NCBI GenBank assembly: GCA_021292105.1
Contig: CM037862.1
Location: forward strand, 4,286,501-4,350,500
DNA: 64,000 bases
Source: Anadara kagoshimensis
Lineage: Eukaryota > Mollusca > Bivalvia > Arcoida > Arcidae
Direction of reading: 5' to 3'
Below are positions 1 to 13,582 of the stretch, in pieces (positions within the stretch are counted from its first letter, which is position 1; every line of letters begins with the position of its first letter). The position numbers and the translations under genes were made by a program. The notes beneath the pieces are model-generated. The model was not told where the DNA came from, ran no database searches, and was given only the letters and a program-made list of their open reading frames with translations.

Positions 1-381
1 TCATGAAGAGTCCTGACCTAAATCAGCCTAAACGGATACCTACTTTGGATATGCTACCTTTACATGTAACCCCTACGCATGCCTTATTGAATTATTTTTA
101 AAAAGTATGCATTTGATACTTTTGTTCTTCTGAGCCTTTAAAAATTATCTTTTATTAAGTAACTGATTTTTGTTATGTTACGTTTTTGTCCTATGCTTTG
201 TTTTAAAGAAAAATTATTTGTATATTGTTATAACATGCATAATAATAAAGCCCCGTTCAAACCGCGAGAATGTCACATTCTGTAGTAGATTTGCACTTTG
301 AACCTTCTATGTGCAATTTTATTACACGAGTAAAAGTTCCATATGCAAAATTTAAATACGAGTAAAAGTACTTAGGTATGC

Positions 382-464
382 AATTCTTTCCGACACTCGT
401 CGTAAGAACTGAAGAAGTATTTAATTCTTTCCGACACTCGTCGTAAGAACTGAAGAAGTATTTA
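382..464. repeat. 41-bp perfect direct duplication
   Basis: AATTCTTTCCGACACTCGTC GTAAGAACTGAAGAAGTATTT is present twice in tandem, at 382 and 423. Confidence 0.93.
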
Positions 465-875
465 ATTCCATAGAACCGAAGAACGGGACTTTAGAAGCAG
501 CAAAAGTGCATGCCGATTTATGTGATATTAATTGTATCAAATTGTCATCTCGTATAGTGCATTGAAACACCTTTGTCACAGGTTGTATATATGCTATCAT
601 TGTTTTATTCAACATTCCGTATTTTTACATTCCGGTATACTTTTACATGTATTTTAAAGCTTTTGATATGTTATTTACGCAGACAAAACCATGTATCATT
701 TTAAATCATATTTCCCATGATCATCTTATGCTAACTAGTTATTATTGTTTTTAAATTATCAGTGCAATAATTATCGGAGATGTTTTTGAATATCGTGTAT
801 ACAATAAAAATGTATGATTGTATGTTGTATTTGTTGTCTCGACTGTCCATATGTTATGGCACGTTGCAGCGTATG

Positions 876-898
876 TCACACACACACACACACACACA

Positions 899-960
<62 letters not shown>
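876..960. repeat. Compound CA then CT microsatellite
   Basis: CA repeats to 900, then 30 CT units to 960. Confidence 0.98.
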
Positions 961-964
<4 letters not shown>

Positions 965-1029
965 TCGGTGGTTCTTAACCGTGACAACAATTCAAGGGCG
1001 TCACCAATAAAATAAATTAATATAGTCAA

Positions 1030-1865
1030 AAACAAACAAAACCAATTAATGTCAAAATCACAATCCCAAGGCAAAGTAAAAAACAAACATACCAATTCAT
1101 GTCGAAATCACAATCCCAAGGCAAAGTAAAAAACAAACATACCAATTCATGTCGAATTCACAATCCCAAAGCAAAGGAAAACAAACTAACAATTTATCCC
1201 AAATCACAATCCCAAAGCAAAGTAAAAACAAACATACAAATTTATGTCCAAATCACAATCCCAAAGCAAAGTAAAAACAAACATACAAATTTATGTCCAA
1301 ATCACAATCCAAAAGCAAAGTAAAAACAAACATACAAATTTATGTCCAAATCACAATCCAAAAGCAAAGTAAAAAACAAACATACCAATTCATGTCGAAA
1401 TCACAATCCCAAAGCAAAGTAAAAACAAACATACAAATTTATGTCCAAATCACAATCCAAAAGCAAAGTAAAAACAAACATACAAATTTATGTCCAAATC
1501 ACAATCCCAAGGCAAAGTAAAAACAAACATACAAATTTATGTCCAAATTACAATCCCAAAGGAAAAACAAACATACAAATTTATGTCCAAACCACAATTC
1601 AAAAGCAAAAGGGAAAACAAACATACAAATTTATGACCAAATCACAATCCCAAAGCAAAGGGGAAAACAAACATACAAATTTATGTCCAAATCACAATCC
1701 CAAAGCAAAGTAAAAACAAACATACAAATTTATGTCCAAATCACAATCCCAAAGCAAAGTAAAAACAAGCATACAAATTTATGTCCAAATCACAATCCCA
1801 AAGTAAAAACAAACATACAAATTTATGTCCAAATCACAATCCCAAAGCAAAGGGGAAAACGTTAA
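1030..1865. repeat. 49-bp minisatellite, ~17 copies
   Basis: The unit reads AACAAACATACAAATTTATG then TCCAAATCACAATCCCAAAG and CAAAGTAAA; successive CACAAT words lie 49 bp apart. The left copies carry CCAATTCATG and the middle ones CAAATTTATG, so variants are grouped. The unit equals one segment of a dispersed repeat (see 34379-34470). Overlapping ORFs are by-products. Confidence 0.9.
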
Positions 1866-2559
1866 AACTGACTAAGCAAGTAAAACACTAGGGCAGTTAG
1901 ACAGATGATTAAGTTTGTATGTTATAAACGCAGTACATGTACCTCTAACATTGCATTGGTAAACGATTTAAACTACTTTTGAGGTACAAAGAATGCACCA
2001 GGAAGATAAAAGCATTACTGGTTCCGTCTCCTGAGTGGCATGACATTGGCTACTAAAACTGGTAAAAGTTACATCACCGGGAAAGCAGTTTATCTTTGAA
2101 TCCATTGCCTGTTCAAAGTCGGGGACTAAATATGTGTTTTTACTTCTGTTTTGTCCCTTGTTTTTCATGAACTCTGATTTTTTCATGTCTTTGTTAACTG
2201 GCAAGTATGTGTTTTATATACTCGTTTCAGCTTTCCTAGTTAGTTATTAAACTAGTAGACTCGTCGTCACTTAAGGCTTTGTTCATATACTGCTAAATTG
2301 TTACATGCTCCATTACATGCTGGGTAGATTTACTCTACAATAACATTGTCTTGAATGGTCCTTACAAAATGTCCAAAACCACCAGACAAATTGCGACAAA
2401 ACATGTTTAAAATTGAGAATGTGATTGATGCTGTAATAAAAATCAAAGCGATATCAAGACTTCCGACTTCCGGTTTTTGTCACGAAAACGACTTTCTATG
2501 AGGTCGTAAAAATTAATGTTATCCATGACAGACACCAGTATACCTGTTTTCGAGAACAA

Positions 2560-2775
2560 AGATTTACGTCCCATTCAAGAATATTTCACTTATATCGAGA
2601 TGTCACCAGCTTCAAGTGAAGTAGCAGAATTTTTTACCTTTACAGTGCGTTTAGGGCAATGTGCAGAGAGGGTTCTTAAACGTACTACGCTTCCCATGAT
2701 AGGGGCCATCGGGGTTTAAGGTCTTTTCCTAAGGACCCTGTTACATTCAGTTCTAAATACCGAGTGCTGCGAGAA
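2560..2775 (-). mobile_element. 5'-truncated SINE fragment of the same family
   Basis: Shares AAGAATATTTCACTTATATC, GAGA(T/C)GTCACCAG and the TCTTCCTAAGGACC-like block with the copy at 36367. The tRNA-like head is missing or degraded. Confidence 0.6.
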
Positions 2776-5167
2776 CATCTTTCTAGAAAAGGGATGGAAA
2801 TAATATAGTTTGACACGTTTTATATTCGAATGATAGCAAACTGGTTTTAAAAGAGTTAAAACTAAATTAGCTTCGTTGAGATTGTCAAGAGCAGTTATTG
2901 AGTAAAACAAGGTCACAGTATATTTGATTAACTTGGGTTATAAAAATGTCTATTAAATATATTTGTTGAATTTGAATACCCATAAATGAAATGTTTTGCA
3001 CGCATACATACATATAATTTTATACCTAGACTCAATAAAAAAGTTTTAAACCATATTTGTACTTTCTACAAAACGGTCTTTATACCGTGTATATTATCAA
3101 TACTCGTATTTGCATATTGAAAATTTAAAAATATTTATGTTAGATTTACCATTTAAAAAGTTGTCGCTGAAAGGAAATGTCTTAGCAACTTAATTGAAAG
3201 ATACACTATGGTTTTGAATAAATACAGAGAACAAGCCAATAATATGGGAGTTGGTTGAATATTAAAGACCATTGAAAATACCGACGCAATTTGCCTGAAT
3301 CCTATAGATGTAGTTGTGCTGAGTCTGACAAGTCGCAAAAGCAACAATGCAGTAACGATACGCCACCTTATTGTACTAAAGGTGAATGAGATAATCTCTG
3401 TCATATCGTATGGGATGGCACTAAAGTAGAAGAAATAATTATATAATAATTTATCGTTCAAATGCTTTAAAGGAACAAAATATTATTGGGACAACATCAA
3501 CTTTGCTACTATAATAACAACCATGTTACAAATGGTCAAGATGGGGCAATTCGCGACGAGATTGTCTTATCAGAGCCAGAGAATGTGTTATATAGACTAT
3601 TATAATAACATAAAAAAGTTTCTAATATATATATATAATAGTCCACTACTGCATGTCTCTTGACTACAGAGATAAACTCGGATAAGGGGCCCAGTAGACA
3701 ATGGCTCATAAAAATCATTCTGGTCTCTAAATTTCAAACATTTTAGCTATTAATTACCTTTTCTAAAAAAATGAGCTTCATCCTAACTCAAAACAGTTAA
3801 GCTTCATCTCTGCTGTGATACTTAACCATTTAACAGTTTAGCTATTTATAACTTTGCGAAATTTAGTCGGGCCCAAGCATATGCATGTACATGTAGTTAA
3901 GCTTTAATTTTGCTGCTGTGACATTTAACTAACACTTAGAACGAATGCTATAGATTCAACATCAAACCAAAAACCTGCATGGCTCAATCTCCTATATATA
4001 GATTTTATCAATAGAATTTGATTTATCATGATATTTTGTATCGGAACAGTTGTTACGGTGTTAAATTATCGACCATGCTATACAATCTGCAATACAATTA
4101 AAAGACTTTGGTTCATTCTGATACTTAATGGATCTAAAGTCACCTGTCGTATGCTACTTCGATTTTTAAAAATGAAATAATGAATTCAAAAGTAGCACAT
4201 TAAAATTATAACATTACTACACTGAAAATTAACTGTTAAATTGGTACAGTAACCAATTAAAAAATCCGGAAAATAGACAATGCACGATGTACACGATGCA
4301 GTATTCAAAAGATCCGATCTAAATAACCATAACATATAGTATATACAATATAACTAAATTTTAAAATAAAAAAATATCTATGTATGAGCGACAGTGCCCA
4401 ATTATCAACAATTGAAAAAAGTTCTGAAATTAGCAAGTTAAACCTAGTAACAAAATGGTTCTCAAAACCAGTTCAAAATTTACTGAACGAAAAGAAAGTA
4501 CATACAAAAGTATGTATTTTCGAGGAGAAAATGTCTGTAGAATTGTACATACCCCATCCAAAATAAGTTGTTTTATATTTAGTGGTCATTGACTCTCAAA
4601 TGTTTATTATGTCATGTGTTTTGTTGTTTTATGGTTGTAAAACAGCACAGTATAACTATTAAGTCAAAAGAAAATATAATAATTTAATTTTACTTACGAT
4701 ATGGCGTCTTGTTGTACACAGTTCTAGTTAGTCCTTGCTGGTGTTAAATATTTTGTTATTTGGAAATTTTAATTAAGTCCAATATTTTGCAGTCTTACAA
4801 TATGTAAACATAAGAAAGCACTTAAACGTTAACGCCTTAATATGATCATTAGGTAGACCGATATATCGCCAATTCACTCTACCCACTCGAGTTTAAAGAG
4901 ACAAACAAAAGGTTGTGAATGTTTTAAAATCTCACTAAGGAAACGAGGTTATTATGTATATATATTTATGGTGAAAATCAATAAACACATTATTTTATTA
5001 CTTTATCGATATATTATTTATCTATAGCTATGATTTGTTGAAGGTCAAGGTGAATGATCATATAGAATATATAATTAATTCTTTAGAAGTTACTTTGTGC
5101 GTGTCTGAAGGTAATCAGAAATGCGTGCCGAGTGTCGTGTGTGCATATTTTCAATATTAGTATTGAG
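2776..5167. other. No gene seen
   Basis: AT-rich DNA with short chance ORFs only. A hydrophobic minus-strand ORF at 3153-3461 lacks splice sites or recognisable motifs. Confidence 0.5.
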
Positions 5168-5315
5168 TACAGACCTGTCAAAAGTTTTAACATTGAGCCA
5201 ACGCATTAGTGCAGGAGCTTTGCAGCCTTTTGCTAACCTTTGAATCTTGTCCACTCGGAAGCCTAGCTTCGACTCCTTTTCGTTTGCCCAATGTTAAACA
5301 TTCGATTGGTCTGTA
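5168..5315. mobile_element. MITE with CAGACCTGTC(G)AAAG ends, copy 1
   Basis: Inverted ends CAGACCTGTCAAAAGTTTTA and, reversed, CAGACCAATCGAATGTTTAA, each flanked by TA. This is the target preferred by Tc1/mariner elements. About 148 bp, non-coding. Relatives lie at 49346 and 52372. Confidence 0.6.
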
Positions 5316-6194
5316 CTAAACATACATGCACATAATAAGAAGTAATTACAATATAGTGCCCCCCCCCCCCTCAGTTACACGGAATACACAAATCACGCAC
5401 AATGTGCATTAATTGCACTGAAAATTACATTGGCTGTTTTTGCTGTTTGGAAGTCGAAGGCTGTTGCTTGGTGTTGGTCAAGCTTTAATCCAGCCCACCT
5501 ATGGATCTTTAATCCTAAGTTTGGTTTAATTGACCAAGTGATTTTAGAGAAGATTTTTTTAAATTAAAACATTTAGTAAGTATCACATGAGAATCTGATC
5601 AGCGAACAATTTCTGAGGAAAATGCGCAACATACAATGTATGTTAAATGCCCACCTATGTCTTTGATGAAATTCGATTGAATGGCTATTTTGCACTCTTA
5701 CTATTAATGCATGGTAACGGCGGTCACCCTGGGTGTTGGACGAGGCCACTTTGTGCAAACTTTAGTTTAAAATATCCATAACAAGTTACAGGCTAAATTT
5801 AGTTGCAATCGGCCCAGTGGTTTTAGAGGAGAATATCATATTTTAAGTTAAGTTCACGTGCATGCATGCACGCGTTATGTTTTAACATAGTCTTTAGTTG
5901 TCTTTGACTGAAAGCGTAAAGACCAAACATGCATCATTATTACTCTGACGGAAATGAAAACCGACGTATTACTCTCACGGAAAAAATACGATGTTCGTAC
6001 CAGGATTACCTACGTTTTGTTGCCCGCATGCATTTTCCAAGTGCCTATCATGTATTGTAAAGATCATTATTAATTTTTGTCTGTTATTGAGCGATTTAGA
6101 TTTGAGCAGCAACAAACTTTGAATGGGACCGTGAACATTTATACAAAAAAAATTGTGCTTGTGATATTATTCCTTTTAATCCATCAAGAAAATC

Positions 6195-6295
6195 ACTTCC
6201 CTACAGTAGACGTTTTTAACTATATTAATTTGTTAGTTTCAAAGATTTTACTTTCCTTTTGGATTTTGATTTGGACATGGATTAGTATGTTTGTT
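6195..6295 (-). repeat. Dispersed repeat D, copy near 6.2 kb
   Basis: AACTATATTAATTTGTTAGT, TTCAAAGATTTTACTTTCCT, TTTGGATTTTGATTTGGACA, TGGATTAGTATGTTTGTTTA on +. The open reading frame here is incidental. Confidence 0.6.
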
Positions 6296-6742
6296 TATTA
6301 TTATTATTATTTACCAGTAACGCCATTTTTTTTACTATATAGAGTCTACTTGCTTTATATAGATCTATATCTTATAATTTTTATGCTATAAAATATACTT
6401 TTGGCGGTTGTTTGTGTACACTGGCACAACCTTTGACAAAATGACGTTTTATGTGACGTAAGGCGGAATAGTCGACTTTTTACGTAGGTTTTACAGTTCA
6501 GGGATGGATTGATTTGAACGTTACTTGGGCTGCCTTAATCTATTCAATAAATTGATAAAGTCAAAAGTTTTTTTTACATTATAAAACTGTGAGAAAATGA
6601 TATAAATTAACATTTTTAAACTCTACGGGGGTTTTAAGCTACCCTTCACTGTGCCCCTTACATACCTACGTAAATAATCAATTCTTCCGTCATCATTACG
6701 TCACACGAACGGCAACGCCATTTTGTCAAAATTTTTACCACT

Positions 6743-7330
6743 GTGAACATCCACCAAATCGTTATATTTAGTGATGGAACAAAAATTATTATTGGTAAAG
6801 ACAGGAAAATTTACGTTTGGAGACGAGTGGACAAGTGTCTCGATATGTGTAGTTATATAGAATGTACAAACAGGATTTTTGACGTTCTGGGGCCGCTTGA
6901 CGTAGCGTTTGGAGTCAGTGAGTAGCCTACATTCGTGAATACATGGGTGGCAACATGAGTGATGTTGATAAGTTCGATGATGTTTACGACCTTCAATTTG
7001 TATCGCGAGACATTATTCAAACAAACCAGGAATATTTCATTAAGACATCTCAACGAGCTCAAACCAATATGGTAGATATCCATATTATTTGGAGACGAGC
7101 AAGATGGCAATGTGGAGTGTACCAGCAGAACAGGACCTATCTGTAATGTTCTGGGGCTACTGTGTAGTGGATATATTACATTAGTGACTGGACAACCCCG
7201 TAAATACGTTGGTGCTTTAACCAAAATTTTATTGCGAGGCGTTTTCCCAACAAACCAAGGATATTTTAGGAAGAAAAGGCACCCTGTCATGTGTGTGAAA
7301 TATCAAACCATTACCCAAGGAAAAAAACGA
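6743..7330 (+). mobile_element. Decayed Tc1/mariner transposase remnant with an internal duplication
   Basis: Fragments in several frames match Tc1/mariner landmarks. IVIFSDGTKIIIGKDRKIY then WRRV fits the 'FSDE...WRR' block. A second WRRA...VMFWG block follows near 7090-7160, and FPTNQGYFRKK near 7245-7275 aligns with the 'FP...FQDDNAPVH' block, with the last catalytic Asp lost. The WRR block occurs twice, so the remnant is duplicated or two copies overlap. Frameshifts and stops are frequent. Confidence 0.5.
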
Positions 7331-7887
7331 AAGTACAATAGTATGAATCATTCTTCAGTTGCTTGTACAAAACCCGGGCATTAATATAATTACCGTTGAT
7401 CATGTATCCAGATTTGGATCCATTTAGCGTAGGCCTATAATTAAACGTCCAAAAAGTGTTAAAACATGGATATAGACAAGGACACGCAAGATTAGAAAAT
7501 TCGGTAACATGGATCGACTCGGTAGTGAGATTTAAACCCCTCTTCCTAGGGAAGATTTGGTTTAAGAGTTAGAAGAAACAATGCCAAGCATTGAAGTTCT
7601 AAATGCAGTATTAAAAAATCTAGATCTATTACAAAATCATAAAATAGCTTTATTCGAGGGACCATATTATCGAGCTCGTATTTTCTCTCTTGTTTTATAT
7701 TAAAATGGAATACATGGATTTCAATGTGTCTGCAAAATCGCTAAGAGCTGCAGTGTTAGTTTTTTTTATACTTATGGAATTATTTGATAAAGCATTTAGT
7801 TTTTATACTAAAGAAAATCAGTCAACAAGAACATCACTGAAAATTTATCCGAGCTCCGCGAATCATCACTTAAGAAGATTTTAATTG

Positions 7888-8064
7888 TGACGTCATTAGG
7901 ATGCGGCCAAAATTTATGCAAATGAGGTTGGCGTTGTCAAGCAACTGATCATGCGCATGCGCAAATTGCTTAGAACAATAGGATGACGTCATAGTTACCA
8001 ACTAGTGTTTACATTTTCGCTAGGAACGACAAGGTATGCACGCATGCTGTAGTGCTTAGCAAAA
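7888..8064 (+). promoter_or_regulatory. Promoter region of the Kelch-like gene: two CREs, NRF1 site, octamer
   Basis: Within 180 bp upstream of the ATG there are two perfect TGACGTCA CRE palindromes (7888-7895 and 7984-7991), a perfect NRF1 palindrome TGCGCATGCGCA (7952-7963) and an octamer ATGCAAAT (7916-7923). There is no clear TATA box, which fits a housekeeping or germline-type promoter. The motifs are seen directly; their use is inferred. Confidence 0.7.
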
Positions 8065-8274
8065 ATGCCACGCTTTAATTTCTCCGCTTACGTAGCGAGG
8101 AATAGCTTAACAGATTTTAGTGATCATTATGATCTTCATCCCCAGGAGGAATGGGAGTCCAAACACAAGATCAAAACTGTTTCTGTCCAGGAAGAGCCAA
8201 AGACCAGTGCTCAAGATCCTGCAGAAGACGGTTCTACCTGCTCTAGTGATCTAGAGAGAAGTCTTCATGATGAG
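8065..8274 (+). CDS. Kelch-like gene, coding exon 1 (N-terminal extension)
   Basis: Encodes residues 1-70, starting MPRFNFSAYVARNSLTDFSD and ending LHDE. Donor is GAG|GTAAGA, phase 0. Linking it to exon 2 nearly 12 kb away rests on matching phase, strong splice sites and similar acidic, disordered composition, so this join is the least certain in the gene. The ORF runs on into intron 1, where it reads transposon end sequence. Confidence 0.75.
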
Positions 8275-11200
8275 GTAAGAAAAAACCAGCAAATTATAAC
8301 ACTGGACGAAAAGTGCGGTTTCCGCAAATCGGATCCTGAACTGAAATCCGGCGGAAACTCGGCCATGAAGCTTCAGGTTCAATTCCGCCGGTCGGAAACT
8401 ACCTTGACGGCTCAGGTTAGCTTCCGTCGACGGAATCTTTTGTTTCAGGTGATTTCCGCTGACCCCTGAATCTTGGGGTTTACGGGAATGGAATATCGTC
8501 GGAAACATGACAGAAACACAAACCCGTGATTTCAGTCAAGTTTCAGTTCCATCTGTAATCCGAGGTTTCAGATGAACGGAAACTGATGATCAAAACCGTC
8601 GGAAAAGTGTCGGAATCGTTATGTTCCCGGTTTATGGTTTTTTTTTATTATGTTTATCTTGGAGTTTTCGAGTACCGTGCAAGCGGATGACTCACGATAA
8701 TAACAAAATAATAATAATAAGTGACTGTTCAAGTTAGATTCCGTCACAGATTCCGTGTGACGGAATCTTATGGTTTCAGTGATTTTCGGTGACTACTGCA
8801 TGGCGGAAACACAGATTTGTGGTTGCAGTCAATTCCGATGATATCGGAAACCTAAGGTTTTATGTGGTTAGGACTGACGGAATACAGTCGGAATTGATAT
8901 ATTTTCAGTTATCGTTTCAATCGGATTCCGTTGGTAGCGGAAATGCAGAGTTATACGCAGACGGAATAATGCAGATAACGAATGCAATTTTAGGTGACAG
9001 CTTAGGATTTTTAAAAAGTTTTGATACTTGAATTTTTTATATTATACACACACTTGAGTAGCAGATAAAGGAAATAAAATGAATCGCCATACACTTAATT
9101 ATGTTTAAAATCCCCCAAGGGATTTCTTAATGGATGTTAGTCTATTGAGCAACGCTATAGAAATATCGCCCATCGTTTCCTGCCTTTTTACTAACTGTCT
9201 TAGTAAAATTTAACATCTCTTGGAAAATCAGTAGTTATATACAAAACGGACCAAGCCCTAACTTCAGACACATGTCTTTGCTAGGATTTTCCTAAACATA
9301 AATCTAACAAATTTCAAATAGCAAGTTTAAATATTTTACTTTAATTTGAAGATACGCAGGGATTATGGATCGGTTATAAGCTTAGTATTTATCCCACTTT
9401 GTAGTATCCTAAACGTTAACCATAATCTGCTTAAATTAAATTTCGGGATTTTTTTGTGAAACCATCATGGCTATAACAGCATAGTAAATATACAGAAAAC
9501 TGCGGTAGCTCAGTTAGTAGAGTGCTCGCATCGGAAGTGAGAGGTCGTGTGTTCGATCTCCGACCGGGTCTGACCCAAGAACCCAAGACATGAAAGTTGG
9601 TAGTGACTGTTCTTTCGCCAAGCACTCGAAATTTCGAAATGAAATCACGGTTCTTTCGGATGGGAACTTAAAATAAACGAGGTCCCGTGTCCCGGTAGGG
9701 TTGGCATGCTAAAGAACCCTGCTGCATATGCATAATGCCATCAGCGCAACGCGCAGGCAAAATTTCTGCACTTTTGCCTTTGGCTGGCGACGTCTGAATA
9801 TAAGTGAAATATTCTTGACTGGGATGTTAAACACCATTATCCACACCAGTAACCTTCATAGAGAAAACATTCTATTATTAATTTAATTATTATTATTATA
9901 GTATCCGGTTAAATCAGATGTATACCAATATATTCGTATATAATTCTTTTTAAACTCAACAATGCATACTTTTATAATCACATTTAATACGTATAATCAA
10001 ATTCCACATATTAAATAAATCAATAACAAACTATATAAATTAGACACTTAAAATTGAAAATTTAGGACCTGTTTCACAATGATTCAACGAAATTATATTA
10101 TAAATAGTCATGCTTAACACTTGGGCACACAATGAGATATGATTCGCTACCCTTTTTCTCAACTTTCCATGAAAATTTTCTGTTGATCCTCTGTATTGGC
10201 AAATATGATACCGGTCCATCATTCTGGCATTTAGTTTGCCACACAGATATAGGCGATTTATAATTCAAGGTACATGTTGTGTACTTGAACCATTCAAAAT
10301 AAGCGATCATATGATCGATATATAACCCTTCTTCAGTCTCTAGTGTGTGCTTCAGGTAAAACTTTACCTTCGATGGTCTTGTATCTCCCGTTTTTGTATT
10401 TCCGTCAGCCCAGGTTGCTAGAATCATGCTATAATTCGCAAGTTTCGGAGATGCCAACGATCCATATAGTTCTCGATTGATATACACAGATTGGAATTTC
10501 TTACAAAATGAAGCAAGAAGAGAGTTGTCAATGTGCTTACCATACAAAAAAGAGTACATCTCTGCTAGCTTTAACTTCTCCCCTTCATTCAACTTATAAA
10601 GTTCATAAGATTCTTGTTTGAAACAGCATAACCCTAAATTTGACCATACTGAAGGCGCAATTTTGTCAGCAGATTCGATAGACGCAGTCAATAATTCCGC
10701 TAAATTCACGCAATCTGTTATACTATCTTTTTGTTGATGAATCAAAGCATCGAAGAAATCTCTACAGTCTGCAAAATCTCTATTACGAAGCTCATATACA
10801 AATGAAAACTGCAAAAACTTTCTAATGAACTGAATTTCTAGCGATCTTTTATTTGACGGTAAGCCTGACAAAATTCCGTTATATCTTTCGAATGAAAAGA
10901 GCCAGAATCCATAAACACTCCCAAAATCCAATAGAGACTGTTTCAAATGGCAATGCATATGCATATGTACTTTACGATTTGTTGCATAAATTTATGACCA
11001 CATCTCCGACTAAAAAATAGACATTTTAGCAATATGATATAGAAACGCTAGTAGTTATTACACATGTGACTATATACGAAAGCCATTCATTAGAATAAAG
11101 CTTAACGTTGAGCTAAAAGATACATCGGGACAATTAAAACTTTTAGAAAAAATATATGATACATTCCAAGCAATTTACATCCATATACACAATTGTATAC

Positions 11201-13026
11201 ATAATCCGACTATAGTAAGGCATAATTTGCATGTTAAAACAAGCAAACTTGTGGTAGTATATTAAGAAAAATCTTCAATTTAGTTAATGCATTATTTTAG
11301 TGTTAATAAATGCGTAATTTTAGTGCATATATGACTTATTATTAGTGAACAATACCGAAATATAATTTCTTTATCTAATTCCCCGTTATACATTTGTATC
11401 ATGGTAGCCAGGGAATAGCGCCTACATTTAACCTGCTTTTCTACATCATTGAATCAATTCAATCTAATAAAACTTATCAAATATATTGTAATGAGGTTGT
11501 TTTAATATCTCCCGACTTTTATTTGAAATTTATCAGCATTGAAACTCCAGAGTTATTACGTAAGAACAAGAAATGAGATGTCATAAACAGTTTATATTAA
11601 TTCAATAAAGTACTCAAAATAAGGACTTGACAAATTCAAAATTCATTACTGGTGGTCGATATCGAGATAATCCACTCATCAAGTTTCAACTTATAACAGA
11701 TATAATCGCTGATAAACTATGTATTAATAATTGAAGAAACACTGAGATATAAAGTATATCAATTGTTTTGTATAAATATTAGGTAATTTCAAACTGAATT
11801 GGGTATCAAATGTTATGCATGCACATATGTAATGCCATTTAAGGCGTTGACGCATGTTAATAGATTAAATATATTTTGTTTTTATAAATATCATGCAAAC
11901 AAATATTTGATCAAAAATAGTTGACCTTTTACTTAGAAAATATGACAAAATTTTTGTACACTTAACTAATAATTGGCTATATTTACATGTAGGATGGACA
12001 ACGTTATTGTTCTTGTTGCAATATGAAAGTTGTTCTATGTGCAATATAACTGTATACACCTCATGTATTGACTTGTGATAAAAATTATAATATTGGTCTG
12101 ATTTTTTATCTACAAACTAAAGTTTAGAATAGAGTTTAGTAAAAATACTCTACATTGGATATACATTACTTAAGTGATTAACTTTACACAGCTACAGGTG
12201 GGTTTAACAGATAAAATGTAGACATAGTAAAATGTAAAATCTATACAAGCTTACCGTCAGATTAAATTGGCTTTCAATCCATAAAACTTTCTGTTTCGAT
12301 AGAACAATAAACAGGAACAACAGGTATCTAATAAATGGTGAAATTTCAATTAAAAGTCGCGATAGGTGAATGACCCTTTTATACCAATTCTGCCAACGGG
12401 TAGGCTTCACACGATGGCATCAATTACGTCATGTATTGTGGATGAAGGTTTTACTGTAGCATACTCGGTGTTATTTTGACTCCGGATTTCATTAGATCAA
12501 GGTAAAAACTTTAAAAATGGCTGAAAATTCTGATACTTCCACAGAAAAGTCTGTGCTTGACAAAATAATGGAGGAGATGACACAAATGAAAGAAAAACTT
12601 GAGAGTCTTGAAGAAGGTTTACAGACACCGAAAAGACCAAAGAAGACTGTGAAAATTCCAGAAGATGTTAGGGTAATATAAAGAAACACGCACGCACATA
12701 ACACATGAACATAATTTAAACACACATGCACAAGATAGAGAGAGAGAGAGAGAGAGAGAGAAAGTGTGTGTGTGTGTGTGAGAGAGATAAAGAGAGGGAG
12801 GGGGAGAGATTACTATTCTACAATATAATTAAATAAATTACAAAACACTGATACATAATAATAAAATAGAAGCAGAAAAAATGTATAGGAAAGCAAAGCC
12901 AGAAACATTATTGAATCATGGTTGGAACTTGAAATGTTTTGTAATGTACTAACTGAATTACAATGTATTTCTAAATAAAATAGGCATCAAAATACTTCTC
13001 ACATGTCATAGAATGAGAATACATCT

Positions 13027-13061
<35 letters not shown>

Positions 13062-13536
13062 CTTAACAGACCTAATCTGAACATTAATTACTAGAACATG
13101 ATAAGCATTTGTACTGTATTCTTTTTGGAGGCGATTGTTTTATGAATTGGGTGCTGTATTGTATAGAAATAACACTAGAAACTGACCTCGTCAGTAATTC
13201 GCCGGGATAAGATACAAGTTATTGCCATTTGAAATACTATTATACATGTATTTATTTAATTTTCAGGGACCAAAATACAAGAATTGTATCTGGAAAATAT
13301 GAAAAACACAGGAAAGACAGCAAAGACAAAAAGAGACTGAGAGTAGTAAGTCTTCATTCTGCAGTATTTTAGTATTTGTCAATTGTGGTATTGTGTCGCA
13401 AATGAAATTATGAAACCATAATTCAACTAGATAGCATTTTCTTAAAATAATAGATCACGGCAATCATTAACCAAAGTAAGTCGTAGTACTTGGTGTCTGG
13501 AAACAGTTTACATGTCTAGAGATGTAAAATACATAA

Positions 13537-13582
<46 letters not shown>

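Noticed and set aside
1099-1865. Chain of Lys/Gln/Asn-rich ORFs
   Set aside because: Frames of the 49-bp minisatellite.
3153-3461. Hydrophobic minus-strand ORF with an LLRLVRL segment like a channel voltage sensor
   Set aside because: Too few regularly spaced positive charges, no splice sites in frame, and no neighbouring exon.
9502-9575. tRNA-like sequence (also at 38337-38407 and 36610-36676)
   Set aside because: Has A and B boxes but no full cloverleaf, and continues into a shared SINE body.
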